A DNA stretch of 64,000 bases, from assembly GCF_003721245.1 (NCBI RefSeq), contig NZ_RIZG01000004.1, positions 124,001 to 188,000 of the forward strand, read 5' to 3'. This DNA comes from Marinomonas hwangdonensis. Its GTDB lineage: Bacteria > Pseudomonadota > Gammaproteobacteria > Pseudomonadales > Marinomonadaceae. The position numbers and the translations under genes are program-made. Positions 8,462 to 17,264 of the stretch are shown here, one piece after another; position 1 is the stretch's first letter, and each line of letters opens with the position of its first letter. Below the pieces are notes generated by a model. The model saw only the letters and a list, made by a program, of their open reading frames with translations. It searched no databases and was not told where the DNA came from.

Positions 8462-9085
8462 ATGTCTACGGACTCAGGAAAATGTACTGTTGCAGAGAAA
8501 AGAATACGCTGTGATGGCTGTTTCTTTTTAGTGGAGCAGTGTGTTTGTTCCTGGGTTCCTAGGCTGTCTACGCGATTAAATATCTTGATTTTGCAAGACC
8601 CGAAAGAAACAAAACACGCTAAAAATACGGTTCCCTTATTGCGTTTAGGTTTGCCAGTAGTAGAGTGTATTCAGACAACTAATCATGATGCTTTGTGCTG
8701 TGCGTTGTCACAGAAAAATCCAGCTAAGTGGCGATTGCTTTTTCCGAATGATGAGGCGACAGTGATTGAGTCTATGGATGAGAAAGTTTCGTCTGATATA
8801 GAAGGGCTGATTGTGTTGGACGCCACCTGGCGCAAAGCAAAAAAGCTATATTTCACCGAGCCTTTGTTGCAAAATTTTGAGAGTCTTTGTTTTGCGCGAC
8901 CTCCAGCTGGCCAGTATCATATTCGAAAATCACCCAGTGAGCTGTCTTTGTCAACGTTGGAGGCCTGTGCTTACGCAATCGAGCAGATTACAGGTGATGA
9001 TATGCAACCACTGAGAGAGTTCATGGTGTCAGCTCAAACGTGGCAATGGCGCCAGCAACCTTTGTCTCATCGGCATGGCAATTGA
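8462..9085 (+). CDS. DTW-domain protein, likely tRNA-uridine aminocarboxypropyltransferase
   Basis: 207 residues. The N-terminal CDGCFFLVEQCVC cluster is the zinc-binding part of DTW proteins, and VLDATWRKAKK is the family signature loop. E. coli TapT (YfiP) of this family makes acp3U at position 47 of some tRNAs from S-adenosylmethionine (established); assignment here rests on motif similarity. The signature reads DATW in place of the usual DGTW/DATW variants, so activity is plausible. It begins 13 bases after pdxJ and is probably co-transcribed with it. Confidence 0.8.
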   Translation: MSTDSGKCTVAEKRIRCDGCFFLVEQCVCSWVPRLSTRLNILILQDPKETKHAKNTVPLLRLGLPVVECIQTTNHDALCCALSQKNPAKWRLLFPNDEATVIESMDEKVSSDIEGLIVLDATWRKAKKLYFTEPLLQNFESLCFARPPAGQYHIRKSPSELSLSTLEACAYAIEQITGDDMQPLREFMVSAQTWQWRQQPLSHRHGN

Positions 9086-9118
9086 TTGACTATACTGCAA
9101 AATATAAAAGAGAAAACT

Positions 9119-9415
9119 ATGATGGATAAGCAAACAGAAATAGAAGCGGCTGTTTTACGTCGACTTCTAAAACACTTTGATGACAACAAGTCCGTACAAA
9201 ATATTGATTTGATGAATCTGGCCGGATTTTGTCGTAATTGTTTAAGCAAGTGGTACATGGCCGAAGCAGAGCAGCGCGATGTTAAGATGGATTATGACCA
9301 AGCACGTGAGTTTGTGTACGGCGAACCCTATGACTCGTGGAAAGCTAAGCATCAGCCAGAAGCGACAGCAGAACAACTTGCGGCCTTTAATGCAAAGTCT
9401 CAGTCTACTAAGTAA
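9119..9415 (+). CDS. DUF1244 family protein
   Basis: About 98 residues from tandem ATG codons at 9119 and 9122; an in-frame TTG at 9086 only adds residues unlike the family. The conserved core DLMNLAGFCRNCLSKWYMAEAE followed by REFVYGEPYDSWK is typical of DUF1244, a small proteobacterial protein with a CxxC-like pair and unknown biochemical function. AAGAGA precedes the start. Its 3' end overlaps the proposed lapG start by 26 bases. Confidence 0.85.
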   Translation: MMDKQTEIEAAVLRRLLKHFDDNKSVQNIDLMNLAGFCRNCLSKWYMAEAEQRDVKMDYDQAREFVYGEPYDSWKAKHQPEATAEQLAAFNAKSQSTK

Positions 9416-10112
9416 ATTAGAAGTAAAAAAACGATTCTGTTCGTTTTTTTCTTTTTTAAGGGGCACCAAACATTTTGTTTGCGTGCTTCTTATTGTGGTT
9501 TCTATTCCACATTGGTGGTTGTACGCTGATGTCACTGATAAATATCGAAAACTGGCAAAACAAGCCGGTGAGGTTTACGGTGCTGATGCCGAAAAACGCA
9601 TTATAGCGTGGCGAAGACTAGTAAGTGAGTCAAGATCCCTGCCTATTACGGAGCAGCTAACGGTCGTAAATAATTTTTTTAACCAAATGGACTTCGTAGA
9701 CGACATCGATTTATGGGCGAAAGAAGACTATTGGGCGACCCCTATTGAATTCTTGGGTATGCGTGCAGGCGATTGTGAAGACTTCACAATCGCTAAATAT
9801 TTTACACTCAGAGAGCTCGGCGTGCCTGATGACAAGTTGCGCTTAGTCTATGTTAAGGCGCTCAGTTTAAATCAGCATCATATGGTACTGGCGTATTACC
9901 ATAAGCCAACTTCAGTTCCTGTTTTGCTCGATAATCTCGATAAAGGATTGAAGCCCGCCTCACAGCGTAATGATCTTTTGCCAATATACTCATTTAATGC
10001 TGAAAACTTGTGGCTATCGAAAGAGAAGGGGCGAGGTGTTTTGGTTGGTGGCTCATCACGATTGAGCTTATGGACAGATCTTAATGATCGCTTTAACACA
10101 ATGACAAATTAG
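9390..10112 (+). CDS. lapG: Periplasmic cysteine protease LapG
   Basis: Transglutaminase-like cysteine protease that clips the N-terminus of the large LapA-type adhesin to release biofilm cells. From the ATG at 9390 the catalytic triad is C129 (AGDCEDF), H164 (NQHHMVLAYY) and D181 (LLDNL); the Asp and Glu flanking the Cys are known calcium ligands. A hydrophobic segment near residues 28-46 should be a signal peptide, preceded by an unusually long basic N-region. The start is uncertain: the 9390 ATG overlaps the DUF1244 gene and no good ribosome site precedes it. A GTG at 9483 gives a signal without positive charges. lapD begins 10 bases after the stop. Confidence 0.9.
   Translation: MQSLSLLSKLEVKKRFCSFFSFLRGTKHFVCVLLIVVSIPHWWLYADVTDKYRKLAKQAGEVYGADAEKRIIAWRRLVSESRSLPITEQLTVVNNFFNQMDFVDDIDLWAKEDYWATPIEFLGMRAGDCEDFTIAKYFTLRELGVPDDKLRLVYVKALSLNQHHMVLAYYHKPTSVPVLLDNLDKGLKPASQRNDLLPIYSFNAENLWLSKEKGRGVLVGGSSRLSLWTDLNDRFNTMTN
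9425..9456 (+). terminator. AT-rich hairpin with T-tract between DUF1244 gene and lapG
   Basis: Perfect 10-bp inverted repeat AAAAAAACGA (9425-9434) / TCGTTTTTTT (9441-9450) with a 6-base loop, followed by more T residues. It starts 9 bases after the DUF1244 stop and would lie inside lapG if translation starts at 9390. The stem has only two GC pairs, so its strength is doubtful. Confidence 0.45.
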
Positions 10113-10122
10113 GAGAACGTGG

Positions 10123-12072
10123 ATGACGCTGTTCCGCCAATTAATGATCACGATTATCGCCATATTCTCCATGATGTTGGCCGTCGTTATGGTCATCAAT
10201 TTTAATACGACCAAAGGGTATTTGATCGGCCAGTTGGAGTCGACTACACAAGATACTGCCACTTCGTTGAGCATGTCAGTATCTGATTTCATGGCATTTG
10301 AAGATTACGCCTCTGTGCAAAGTAGCATCAATGCTGTGTTTGACAGTGGTTATTTTTCTGAGGTGAAAATTCATGTTTATGAAAATGACTCCAATATTAT
10401 TCGCTCGAACGAAACTCGAATACAAGGTGTACCGTCTTGGTTTATTGAAATAATTGACTTCAGAGTGCCTGTTGCCAGAGCCATTATTTCGAATGGTTGG
10501 AGCGAGCTTGGTCAAGTATATATCACGGGAAGCGCTGGCTATGGTTACCACCAATTGTGGCTCGCTACACGTGACTTGTTACTCTCTTTTATTATTATTG
10601 GTGCCGTGACTTTGTTTCTGGGCGGTATCGCTCTGCGTTATCTGTTTAAACCGCTTGCCGAGTTGGAAAAGCAAGCAGAAGCCATTCAGCAGCGACGTTT
10701 TATTAAAATGATCGATGTACCGAAAACGCGCGAGTTAAAGTCTGTTGTTCTATCAATGAATCGAATGGTTGAGAAGCTCGAAAAGGAGTTTGCTTCAGAA
10801 GTTGAAACAGCACAATGGCTTCAAGCCAAAGCATTCAAAGATCCTGTAAGTGGACTAGGAAATCGCCATTTTTTCGAAAGCCAAATTAAATCGCACTTTA
10901 CAGAAGTTGAGCGGGGTTTAGACGGGTTGGTGTTGATCAGTCTTGTTGATTTGGCCAAGTTAAACAATGAGCGAGGTTATGAGTCAGCGGACATGTTTAT
11001 TCAATCAGCAGCCGATATTTTAGCGGCTAAGGTTGCGAAACTGTCTTCTTTTGCGACATTGGCTCGTTTGTCAGGAGCAGATTTTGTGTTGCTAATACCG
11101 AACATCGATCATCGTCAATTAACCCTCATCGTAGACGATATCATGCTTGAGCTAATGGAATTAAATACAGCGAGTATCAGTTATTCTATTGGCGTTGCCA
11201 ATATTGGTGCCGTGACAATCGATGGTTCAGTAGATCGTGCAAATGCTATGTCCCGAGCTGACGCAGCGCTGCGCGAGGCAAAGAGTAATGGCGTGAATCA
11301 GACGAAGGTTTTTGATTTGAATGTTGGGCAGAATCAAGGGATTAACAGAACCGCTTGGAAATCTATACTTGAAACCGCGATTGAAAAGCGCTCCTTTAAA
11401 CTTAAAAAGCAGGTTATCACGACCCTTCAAGAGCCCGTTATGTTTTTGCATCAAGAAGTTTTTATGGGGTTAGAGGTTGATGGTAAACCGTATCATGCAG
11501 GGTATTTTATTGGTTTAGCCGAACAGTTTGATTTGGCCAGTCAGATTGATCAGGTGGTAATTAGCCGAGTGCTTGAGCACATAAAGTCCAACTCGGTTAC
11601 CGTGCCTTTGGCCATCAATTTGTCTGCTTCGTCCTATTCAAAGCGCGAGTTTGTTGGATGGCTTGAAAAGACGCTGTCTCAAACACCGAAAGGGGTTAAA
11701 GACAAACTTATGTTTGAAATATCAGAGCAAAGTGTACTAATAGAAGAAGAACAAGCTCAATCACTCACGCAGATGCTCAGAAGGCAGGGTGTTGGATTTG
11801 GTATTGATAATGTGGGTAAGCAGTTCTCGGCATTTCAATACCTAAAAACCCTGATGCCAGATTACGTTAAAGTGGACTCATCCTATACCCGCATGGCGGC
11901 TGGCAAAGAATCAGAGTCTTTTTTCATGCATACGTTATGTAAGATGTTCAACAGTTTAAACATCGACGTGGTGGCCACTGGCATAGAAAGTGACAAACAA
12001 CACAAAGCGCTTATGAGGTTTGACTTAGCTGGCGGTCAGGGTTTTGCTATCGGTCGTGCGGAAGAGCTGTAG
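10123..12072 (+). CDS. lapD: c-di-GMP receptor LapD (degenerate GGDEF-EAL)
   Basis: 649 residues of an inner-membrane receptor: membrane helix at about 7-25, periplasmic LapD/MoxY-type domain to about 150, second helix about 150-172, HAMP, then GGDEF and EAL domains. Both enzymatic motifs are degenerate: RLSGADF in place of RxGGDEF, and EVFMG in place of EALLR, as expected for LapD, which binds c-di-GMP without making or cutting it. When bound it sequesters LapG and keeps the adhesin on the surface (established in Pseudomonas fluorescens). AGGAG lies 7-8 bases before the ATG. Order lapG-lapD with short spacing matches the known operon. Confidence 0.93.
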   Translation: MTLFRQLMITIIAIFSMMLAVVMVINFNTTKGYLIGQLESTTQDTATSLSMSVSDFMAFEDYASVQSSINAVFDSGYFSEVKIHVYENDSNIIRSNETRIQGVPSWFIEIIDFRVPVARAIISNGWSELGQVYITGSAGYGYHQLWLATRDLLLSFIIIGAVTLFLGGIALRYLFKPLAELEKQAEAIQQRRFIKMIDVPKTRELKSVVLSMNRMVEKLEKEFASEVETAQWLQAKAFKDPVSGLGNRHFFESQIKSHFTEVERGLDGLVLISLVDLAKLNNERGYESADMFIQSAADILAAKVAKLSSFATLARLSGADFVLLIPNIDHRQLTLIVDDIMLELMELNTASISYSIGVANIGAVTIDGSVDRANAMSRADAALREAKSNGVNQTKVFDLNVGQNQGINRTAWKSILETAIEKRSFKLKKQVITTLQEPVMFLHQEVFMGLEVDGKPYHAGYFIGLAEQFDLASQIDQVVISRVLEHIKSNSVTVPLAINLSASSYSKREFVGWLEKTLSQTPKGVKDKLMFEISEQSVLIEEEQAQSLTQMLRRQGVGFGIDNVGKQFSAFQYLKTLMPDYVKVDSSYTRMAAGKESESFFMHTLCKMFNSLNIDVVATGIESDKQHKALMRFDLAGGQGFAIGRAEEL

Positions 12073-12219
12073 CATTAGAACGATAGCGGTAGAATCTTAT
12101 TATCTTGCATGTTTGTGTTTCTGAATCGATGGTAAGGCGCTTACTCTAAAAGACGCACAATCTTAAAATCTGATTTTCGAGCAAGCTCACAGTTTTGCAA
12201 ATACTATTCAAAACGTTGA

Positions 12220-12585
12220 TTAGATTAATGCGTCATCATCCTTGTTGAAGCTTGAATCTATCATCAGGCTGTCGTCTTGCCCATTATGAACACCACGCAC
12301 CCATTTGCGCCCTAAAAGTTTTTTCTGTGCCGCCAGCGGTAATTCGGTAAATTGGATTAAGCGTTTTTCAGAAAGAAGATCGATCAAGTCTTCTAGAACA
12401 CGCATCATCTCACTGTCTGAGCTGGATAAAATTTCTTGAGTGTCTGTATTTTTTTCAGCCAGTTTGTTTGCCAAGATGTTGGCGACAGTAGGCTCATTTG
12501 GTGCTACAAGCAGTGTGTATTCTGCAGACTGAGAGGTATCAACATCAACAATCTCTCCGTCACTGTTAACTTTTGCGTATAGCAT
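12220..12585 (-). CDS. Conserved small protein of unknown function
   Basis: 121 residues, acidic ends and a conserved-looking centre MMRVLEDLIDLLSEKRLIQFTELPLAAQKKLLGRKWVRG. I recognise this centre from short proteins in pseudomonads and relatives that are often mislabelled tryptophan synthase beta-like; no enzyme motif is present. AGAGGAAAA before the ATG is a good ribosome binding site. It lies on the opposite strand between lapD and lapB, so any link to biofilm control is only positional. Confidence 0.75.
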   Translation of the reverse strand: MLYAKVNSDGEIVDVDTSQSAEYTLLVAPNEPTVANILANKLAEKNTDTQEILSSSDSEMMRVLEDLIDLLSEKRLIQFTELPLAAQKKLLGRKWVRGVHNGQDDSLMIDSSFNKDDDALI

Positions 12586-12730
12586 ATTGATTTTCCTCTA
12601 GGTTTTTAATTTGCTAAAAATGTATCTCAGCTTCACATCTTACCTAATAAACACTATTCTAAGCCATAGTTATAGCGGCTATGCTGTTGTTTTCAAGATT
12701 CGCTTTCGGTAGTTTAGGAGAAAATAGAAC

Positions 12731-15001
12731 ATGTCTGACTCAGACAAACCAGAACGGAATTCTTCATTGCCTGAAGCGCATGATGACAATGACTCGCCAA
12801 ATAATGATCAGCAATCGTCCGAGTCATCGGATTCAACGTCTGATTCGAACAGCGAATGGCAGGCTTATAGTCCTTCTTTGGAGTACCCTAATCCGTTATT
12901 AGACTGTCTTGTATTGTTAAGCAAGATTTTCAATAACCCATATACGGCAGATGGTATTTCGGCAGGGTTACCCATCACTGACAACGCTATGACGCCGGAC
13001 TTGTTTCAAAGAGCGTCTAAGCGTATTGGCATCAGTTCAAGATACATCAAACGAGATCTTAAAAAAATACCCGATATGGTATTGCCTACGGTCCTTCTTT
13101 TAAGGGGAAAGCAGGCGTGTATCTTGGTCGAAGTAGACAGCGAAAGAGGCGTTGCCAAAATTCTACAACCGGAGTCGGGTGAAGGCGAAGTCGTTCTGCC
13201 TCTAACCAAGTTAGATGACGATTATACGGGGTACTGTTTCTTTGTCCGGCCTTTGTATCAGTTTGATAAACGTGCAGATAAAAAAGAGACGCCAGACACA
13301 AAAAAGAAACATTGGTTTTGGGGAACCATTTATGGTTCGTGGCGAATATACCGTGATGTATTTATAGCGTCCTTGCTGATTAATATTTTTGCTGTTGCCA
13401 GTCCCTTGTTTGTCATGAATGTCTATGACCGAGTTGTTCCAAATAATGCATTTGATACGCTTTGGGTGCTCGCCATAGGGGCGGCCGTTGTGTACCTTTT
13501 TGATTTCATTTTGCGCATGTTGAGAGCTTACTTTATCGATATTGCTGGAAAAAAATCGGATATTCTTATCTCTGCGTCCATTTTTTCAAAAGTCAGTAAC
13601 ATCACCATGGCTTCAAGGCCAAAGTCCGTTGGGGCTTTTGCTAAAAACCTACAAGAATTTGAAAGCATTCGTGATTTTATCACCTCTGCCTCTATAACCA
13701 CCTTGGTTGATATCCCTTTTATGTTTCTGATTATTGGAGTGATATGGCTGATTGGCGGTCCAGTCGGTTACATTCCTATGATCACGGTAGCGCTTATATT
13801 GCTCTATAGTCTGATTATTCAGATTCCTCTAAAGCGCTCTATAGAAGAAGGTCAAAAGACGGCGTCACAAAAAAATGCGGTGTTGGTTGAAAGTCTTTTT
13901 AATGCCGAGAGCGTTAAATTGAACAACGCAGAAGGGGTTTTCCAAAAACAGTGGGAAAGCGCAGTGGGTAATATCGCAGATTGGGGTGTCAAAACACGTC
14001 AACTTTCGCAGTCTTCTTCTTCTTTTGCAATGGTGGCTCAGCAACTTACGACGGTGATTATTGTCATAGTGGGTGTCTATCAGATATCTGAAGGTTTGAT
14101 GAGTATGGGGGCATTAGTTGCGGCCGTCATGTTAACGGGTAGAGCGCTTGCTCCTATGGCTCAGGTGGCCAGTCTAGCGACAAGATACAACCAAGCTAAA
14201 TCTGCGCTAACAGCGCTAAATGAAATTATGGCATCACCAGTTGAGAACCCAGACAATGTGAAATTTGTCCATCGTCCTTTGTTTAAAGGTGAATTTCAGT
14301 TTGATGCGGTCAGTTTTGGTTATCCTGATCAAGAGCAAGATGCCGTTAGTTCAATCAATTTTACCATCAAGCAAGGTGAAAAGGTCGCTATCATTGGTCG
14401 TATTGGATCAGGTAAGTCTACGCTAGGTAAACTCATGACAGGGCTTTACACCCCAAATGAGGGAGCCATTAGAATCGATGGGGTTGATCTGCGCCAAGTG
14501 AATCCTACGGACTTGCGTCGTAATGTCGGTTCAGTTTCACAGGACGTGAGTTTGTTTTATGGTTCGATCAAAGACAATATCGTCATGGGCGTACCTTATA
14601 TGGAAGATGACGCTATTCTAAGAGCCGCTGAGTTATCAGGTGTGTCTGAATTTGCGAACCGCAAACCTAATGGATTAGACAGTATTGTTGGTGAACGTGG
14701 TTTGTTGTTATCGGGGGGGCAGCGTCAAAGTGTGGCGATTGCAAGGGCTCTACTGTTTGATCCACCGATCCTGATTCTGGATGAGCCAACGGCGTCGATG
14801 GACAACACAACCGAGTCTAGAATGAAGCGTCGACTTATGGAGGGCGTAAAGGATAAAACGTTAATATTGATTACGCACAAAGCCTCTATGTTAGACATGG
14901 TTGATCGTATTATTGTCATGGACAATGGTAGATTGATTGCAGATGGACCAAAAGCACAGGTTCATGAAGCGCTTCGCCAAGGCAAATTAAAGGTCAGTTA
15001 A
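12731..15001 (+). CDS. lapB: Type I secretion ABC transporter LapB
   Basis: 756 residues: a Ser/Asp-rich tail (1-45), a C39-peptidase-like domain without the Cys-His catalytic pair (about 50-180), six membrane helices (about 205-480) and an ABC ATPase. Walker A is GRIGSGKST near residue 555, the signature LLLSGGQRQ near 660 and Walker B LILDEPTASMD near 680. This domain order is that of LapB/RtxB-type exporters of giant RTX adhesins, energised at the inner membrane. AGGAGA precedes the ATG. lapC follows after 2 bases. Confidence 0.93.
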   Translation: MSDSDKPERNSSLPEAHDDNDSPNNDQQSSESSDSTSDSNSEWQAYSPSLEYPNPLLDCLVLLSKIFNNPYTADGISAGLPITDNAMTPDLFQRASKRIGISSRYIKRDLKKIPDMVLPTVLLLRGKQACILVEVDSERGVAKILQPESGEGEVVLPLTKLDDDYTGYCFFVRPLYQFDKRADKKETPDTKKKHWFWGTIYGSWRIYRDVFIASLLINIFAVASPLFVMNVYDRVVPNNAFDTLWVLAIGAAVVYLFDFILRMLRAYFIDIAGKKSDILISASIFSKVSNITMASRPKSVGAFAKNLQEFESIRDFITSASITTLVDIPFMFLIIGVIWLIGGPVGYIPMITVALILLYSLIIQIPLKRSIEEGQKTASQKNAVLVESLFNAESVKLNNAEGVFQKQWESAVGNIADWGVKTRQLSQSSSSFAMVAQQLTTVIIVIVGVYQISEGLMSMGALVAAVMLTGRALAPMAQVASLATRYNQAKSALTALNEIMASPVENPDNVKFVHRPLFKGEFQFDAVSFGYPDQEQDAVSSINFTIKQGEKVAIIGRIGSGKSTLGKLMTGLYTPNEGAIRIDGVDLRQVNPTDLRRNVGSVSQDVSLFYGSIKDNIVMGVPYMEDDAILRAAELSGVSEFANRKPNGLDSIVGERGLLLSGGQRQSVAIARALLFDPPILILDEPTASMDNTTESRMKRRLMEGVKDKTLILITHKASMLDMVDRIIVMDNGRLIADGPKAQVHEALRQGKLKVS

Positions 15002-15003
15002 CT

Positions 15004-16335
15004 ATGAGCAAGAAAAGATCCATTTCACAGAGTGACTTAGAGTATCTGACAGATCGTAATGCGGCATTGATGTTGAAGGCGCCAAGAGGGGGAAGAATCA
15101 TACTTTGGGTGGTTTTTATCTTCGTTATTTGTGCCTTGGTATGGGCCAACTATACCTCTCTGGACGAGGTAACGGTAGGGGAAGGTAAGGTGATTCCTTC
15201 AAGCCAAGTTCAACAAATTCAGAATCTAGAAGGTGGTATTCTAAAAGCCATTAATGTTCAAGTTGGTCAAGTGGTTGATAGCGGTGAGATTCTCATGACG
15301 ATTGAGAATACGGAAGCGTTATCCACACTACGTGAGCAACAAGCTGAGGTAATCAATTTACAAGTGAGAGCCGTCAGACTGCAGGCTGAGGCCATTGGAA
15401 TTGCACCTGTGTTTAGTGATCAGGTGACTGAGCTTCATCCAGATGTGGTAAAACGAGAGTTGGATTTGTATGTCAATCGACTCGAATCGCTCAGGGCAAG
15501 TCAAGCGAGTTTCCAGCAGCAAATAGAGCAAAGACGGCAGGAAATTGTGGAGCTGCAAGCCAAGTTAGCCAACCTCAAGCAAAGTTTTGCGTTTTCTAAA
15601 GAAGAGCTAGACTTGACTCGTCCAGCCTTTGAGCAAGGTGCCGTATCTAGGGTGGAGCTGTTGCAACTAGAAAGGCAAGTTAATCAACTGCAAGGGGATT
15701 TAAAAGCCACTGAGCTTGCGATTCCTCGTGCTAATTCAGCACTCAAAGAAGCCCAAAATAAATTAGAAGAGAGTGGCGCATCCTTCCGTTCAGAGGCGCA
15801 AGAAGATTTAACTGGCGTCAAAAGTAAACTGGATCAATTGAGTGAGACCAGCGTTTCTCTGGAGGATAAGGTCTCTCGTACTCAAGTGCGCTCACCGATG
15901 AAAGGAATAGTGAAACAAATACAGTTAAATACAGTGGGCGGTGTTATCAAGCCTGGCATGAATTTAATGGAGATTGTGCCCATTGAAGATAACCTCTTGA
16001 TTGAAGCAAAGGTGAGACCAGAAAATATCGGTTTTATACAACCTGGGTTTAATGCCGTTGTGAAGTTATCGGCCTATGATTTTGCTATTTTTGGCGGTCT
16101 AAAAGGGAATGTTGAGAACATCAGCGCCGACACTATCCTCGATGAAGAAGGCAACAGTTTTTATTTGGTCAGAGTGAGAACAGATAAAAATTACTTAGGG
16201 ACTGAAACGGCTCCTTTACCTATTATTCCAGGGATGCAAACAACCGTAGATATTATTACTGGTAAGAAAACACTCTTAGACTATTTGTTGAAGCCCATTC
16301 TCAAAGCACAGCAAAATGCCTTACGTGAGCGATAA
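15004..16335 (+). CDS. lapC: Type I secretion membrane fusion protein LapC
   Basis: 443 residues, HlyD family. One membrane helix at about 31-50, a lipoyl-like half (SSQVQQIQNLEGGILKAINVQVGQVV), a long coiled coil of roughly residues 115-285, and the second barrel half with GIVKQIQLNTVGGVIKPGM. It bridges LapB to an outer-membrane TolC-type channel (LapE), which is not in the window. Start ATG lies 2 bases after the lapB stop, so they are translationally close. Confidence 0.92.
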   Translation: MSKKRSISQSDLEYLTDRNAALMLKAPRGGRIILWVVFIFVICALVWANYTSLDEVTVGEGKVIPSSQVQQIQNLEGGILKAINVQVGQVVDSGEILMTIENTEALSTLREQQAEVINLQVRAVRLQAEAIGIAPVFSDQVTELHPDVVKRELDLYVNRLESLRASQASFQQQIEQRRQEIVELQAKLANLKQSFAFSKEELDLTRPAFEQGAVSRVELLQLERQVNQLQGDLKATELAIPRANSALKEAQNKLEESGASFRSEAQEDLTGVKSKLDQLSETSVSLEDKVSRTQVRSPMKGIVKQIQLNTVGGVIKPGMNLMEIVPIEDNLLIEAKVRPENIGFIQPGFNAVVKLSAYDFAIFGGLKGNVENISADTILDEEGNSFYLVRVRTDKNYLGTETAPLPIIPGMQTTVDIITGKKTLLDYLLKPILKAQQNALRER

Positions 16336-16440
16336 TTACAAATATGTTTACTCGTGTGATCTTTATTTACAAAAGTTAACATTCAGTTTGAAATCTCTGG
16401 TTAGAATGATCGTACTCTAGTTGAAAGGATGAGGATTGCT

Positions 16441-17076
16441 TTGAAGATATTGTGTCTAAATACAGATGATGCTGTGTGGAAACATTGGTGTCAGACAGTC
16501 GATACGGATGCGAACCTTGTTCGTACCCTAACCATGCCTGATCTTTATCGTGCGGTGGAAAATGCGCCATCTTCTTTTCGTTATTGTTTTGTGTATTTAG
16601 AAGATGAAGGATTTTCTCAGCAGGTTGAAGAGGTAGTAGCACTGCGTTCTGTTTTTTCACAATTGAAAATCATTGTTTTTCCCAATCAATCGAGCCAATC
16701 GGCTGCCTTGCGTTTGTTTTCAGCAGGTATCAGTGGACAATGTGCGCCTTACATAGGTAAAGAACAGCTGTCTTTAGTTTTGTCTGTTGTCGATTCTGGA
16801 GAAATTTGGGGTGGAAAAGCGTTCATTCAAAAGCTCATTCAACAGTCTGCCGTGACAGCTCCCTCTTTTGAAAGTGAACTAGAAGACTTGTCTGAGCGTG
16901 AATTAACTGTGGCCCAGTTAATTGCAAAAGGCTTGACCAATAAGCAAATTGCTATTGAGATGAATATCACTGAGCGGACGGTAAAAGCGCATCTAACTTC
17001 CGTTTTCAAAAAAACAAACACCAAAGACAGATTGTCTCTGGCTTTATTAGCTCAATCCCGTCACACCATGCTTTAA
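16441..17076 (+). CDS. LuxR-type response regulator next to lapBC
   Basis: About 211 residues: a receiver-like N-terminal half and a C-terminal LuxR helix-turn-helix (LSERELTVAQLIAKGLTNKQIAIEMN, then ITERTVKAHLTSVFKK). The receiver lacks a clear acidic pocket, so phosphorylation is doubtful. The TTG at 16441 has GATGAGG 6 bases upstream and gives MKILCLNTDD; an in-frame ATG at 16429 abuts AAAGG with no spacing. Its place behind lapC suggests control of adhesin export or expression, which is inference from context. Confidence 0.82.
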   Translation: MKILCLNTDDAVWKHWCQTVDTDANLVRTLTMPDLYRAVENAPSSFRYCFVYLEDEGFSQQVEEVVALRSVFSQLKIIVFPNQSSQSAALRLFSAGISGQCAPYIGKEQLSLVLSVVDSGEIWGGKAFIQKLIQQSAVTAPSFESELEDLSERELTVAQLIAKGLTNKQIAIEMNITERTVKAHLTSVFKKTNTKDRLSLALLAQSRHTML

Positions 17077-17150
17077 TCTGATGCTTTTTCAGCATCATAG
17101 CGCACCCTTATCGTTCATGTGTTGTTTTTAACAAACCGTTTTATTTCTGT

Positions 17151-17183
17151 AAGGCCGAATTTTTGGCCTTTTTTGCTTTTTTT
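17151..17183 (+). terminator. Intrinsic terminator after the lap cluster
   Basis: Stem AAGGCC (17151-17156) / GGCCTT (17165-17170), loop of 8 bases, followed by TTTTGCTTTTTTT. It separates the LuxR-type gene from the nitrate region. Confidence 0.75.
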
Positions 17184-17207
17184 CTCTTAATAATCTGCGC
17201 ATCGAAA

Positions 17208-17223
17208 TGGCGCATATATTGCA
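17208..17223 (+). promoter_or_regulatory. Sigma-54 promoter for nasT-nasS
   Basis: TGGCGCATATATTGCA has the invariant GG and GC separated by 10 bases and a perfect -12 TTGCA; the -24 TGGCGC differs from TGGCAC at one base. The expected start site is near 17234, about 30 bases before the nasT ATG. Confidence 0.75.
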
Positions 17224-17264
17224 GTGTGTTGAAACATAATTCTATGTTTTGAAGAGAATGCATC

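Noticed and set aside
9242-9535. Minus-strand ORF across the DUF1244-lapG junction
   Set aside because: Overlaps two real genes and a hairpin; composition unlike the neighbours.
12681-12902. 73-codon plus-strand ORF at the lapB start
   Set aside because: Out of frame with lapB, which has the better ribosome site and domain content.
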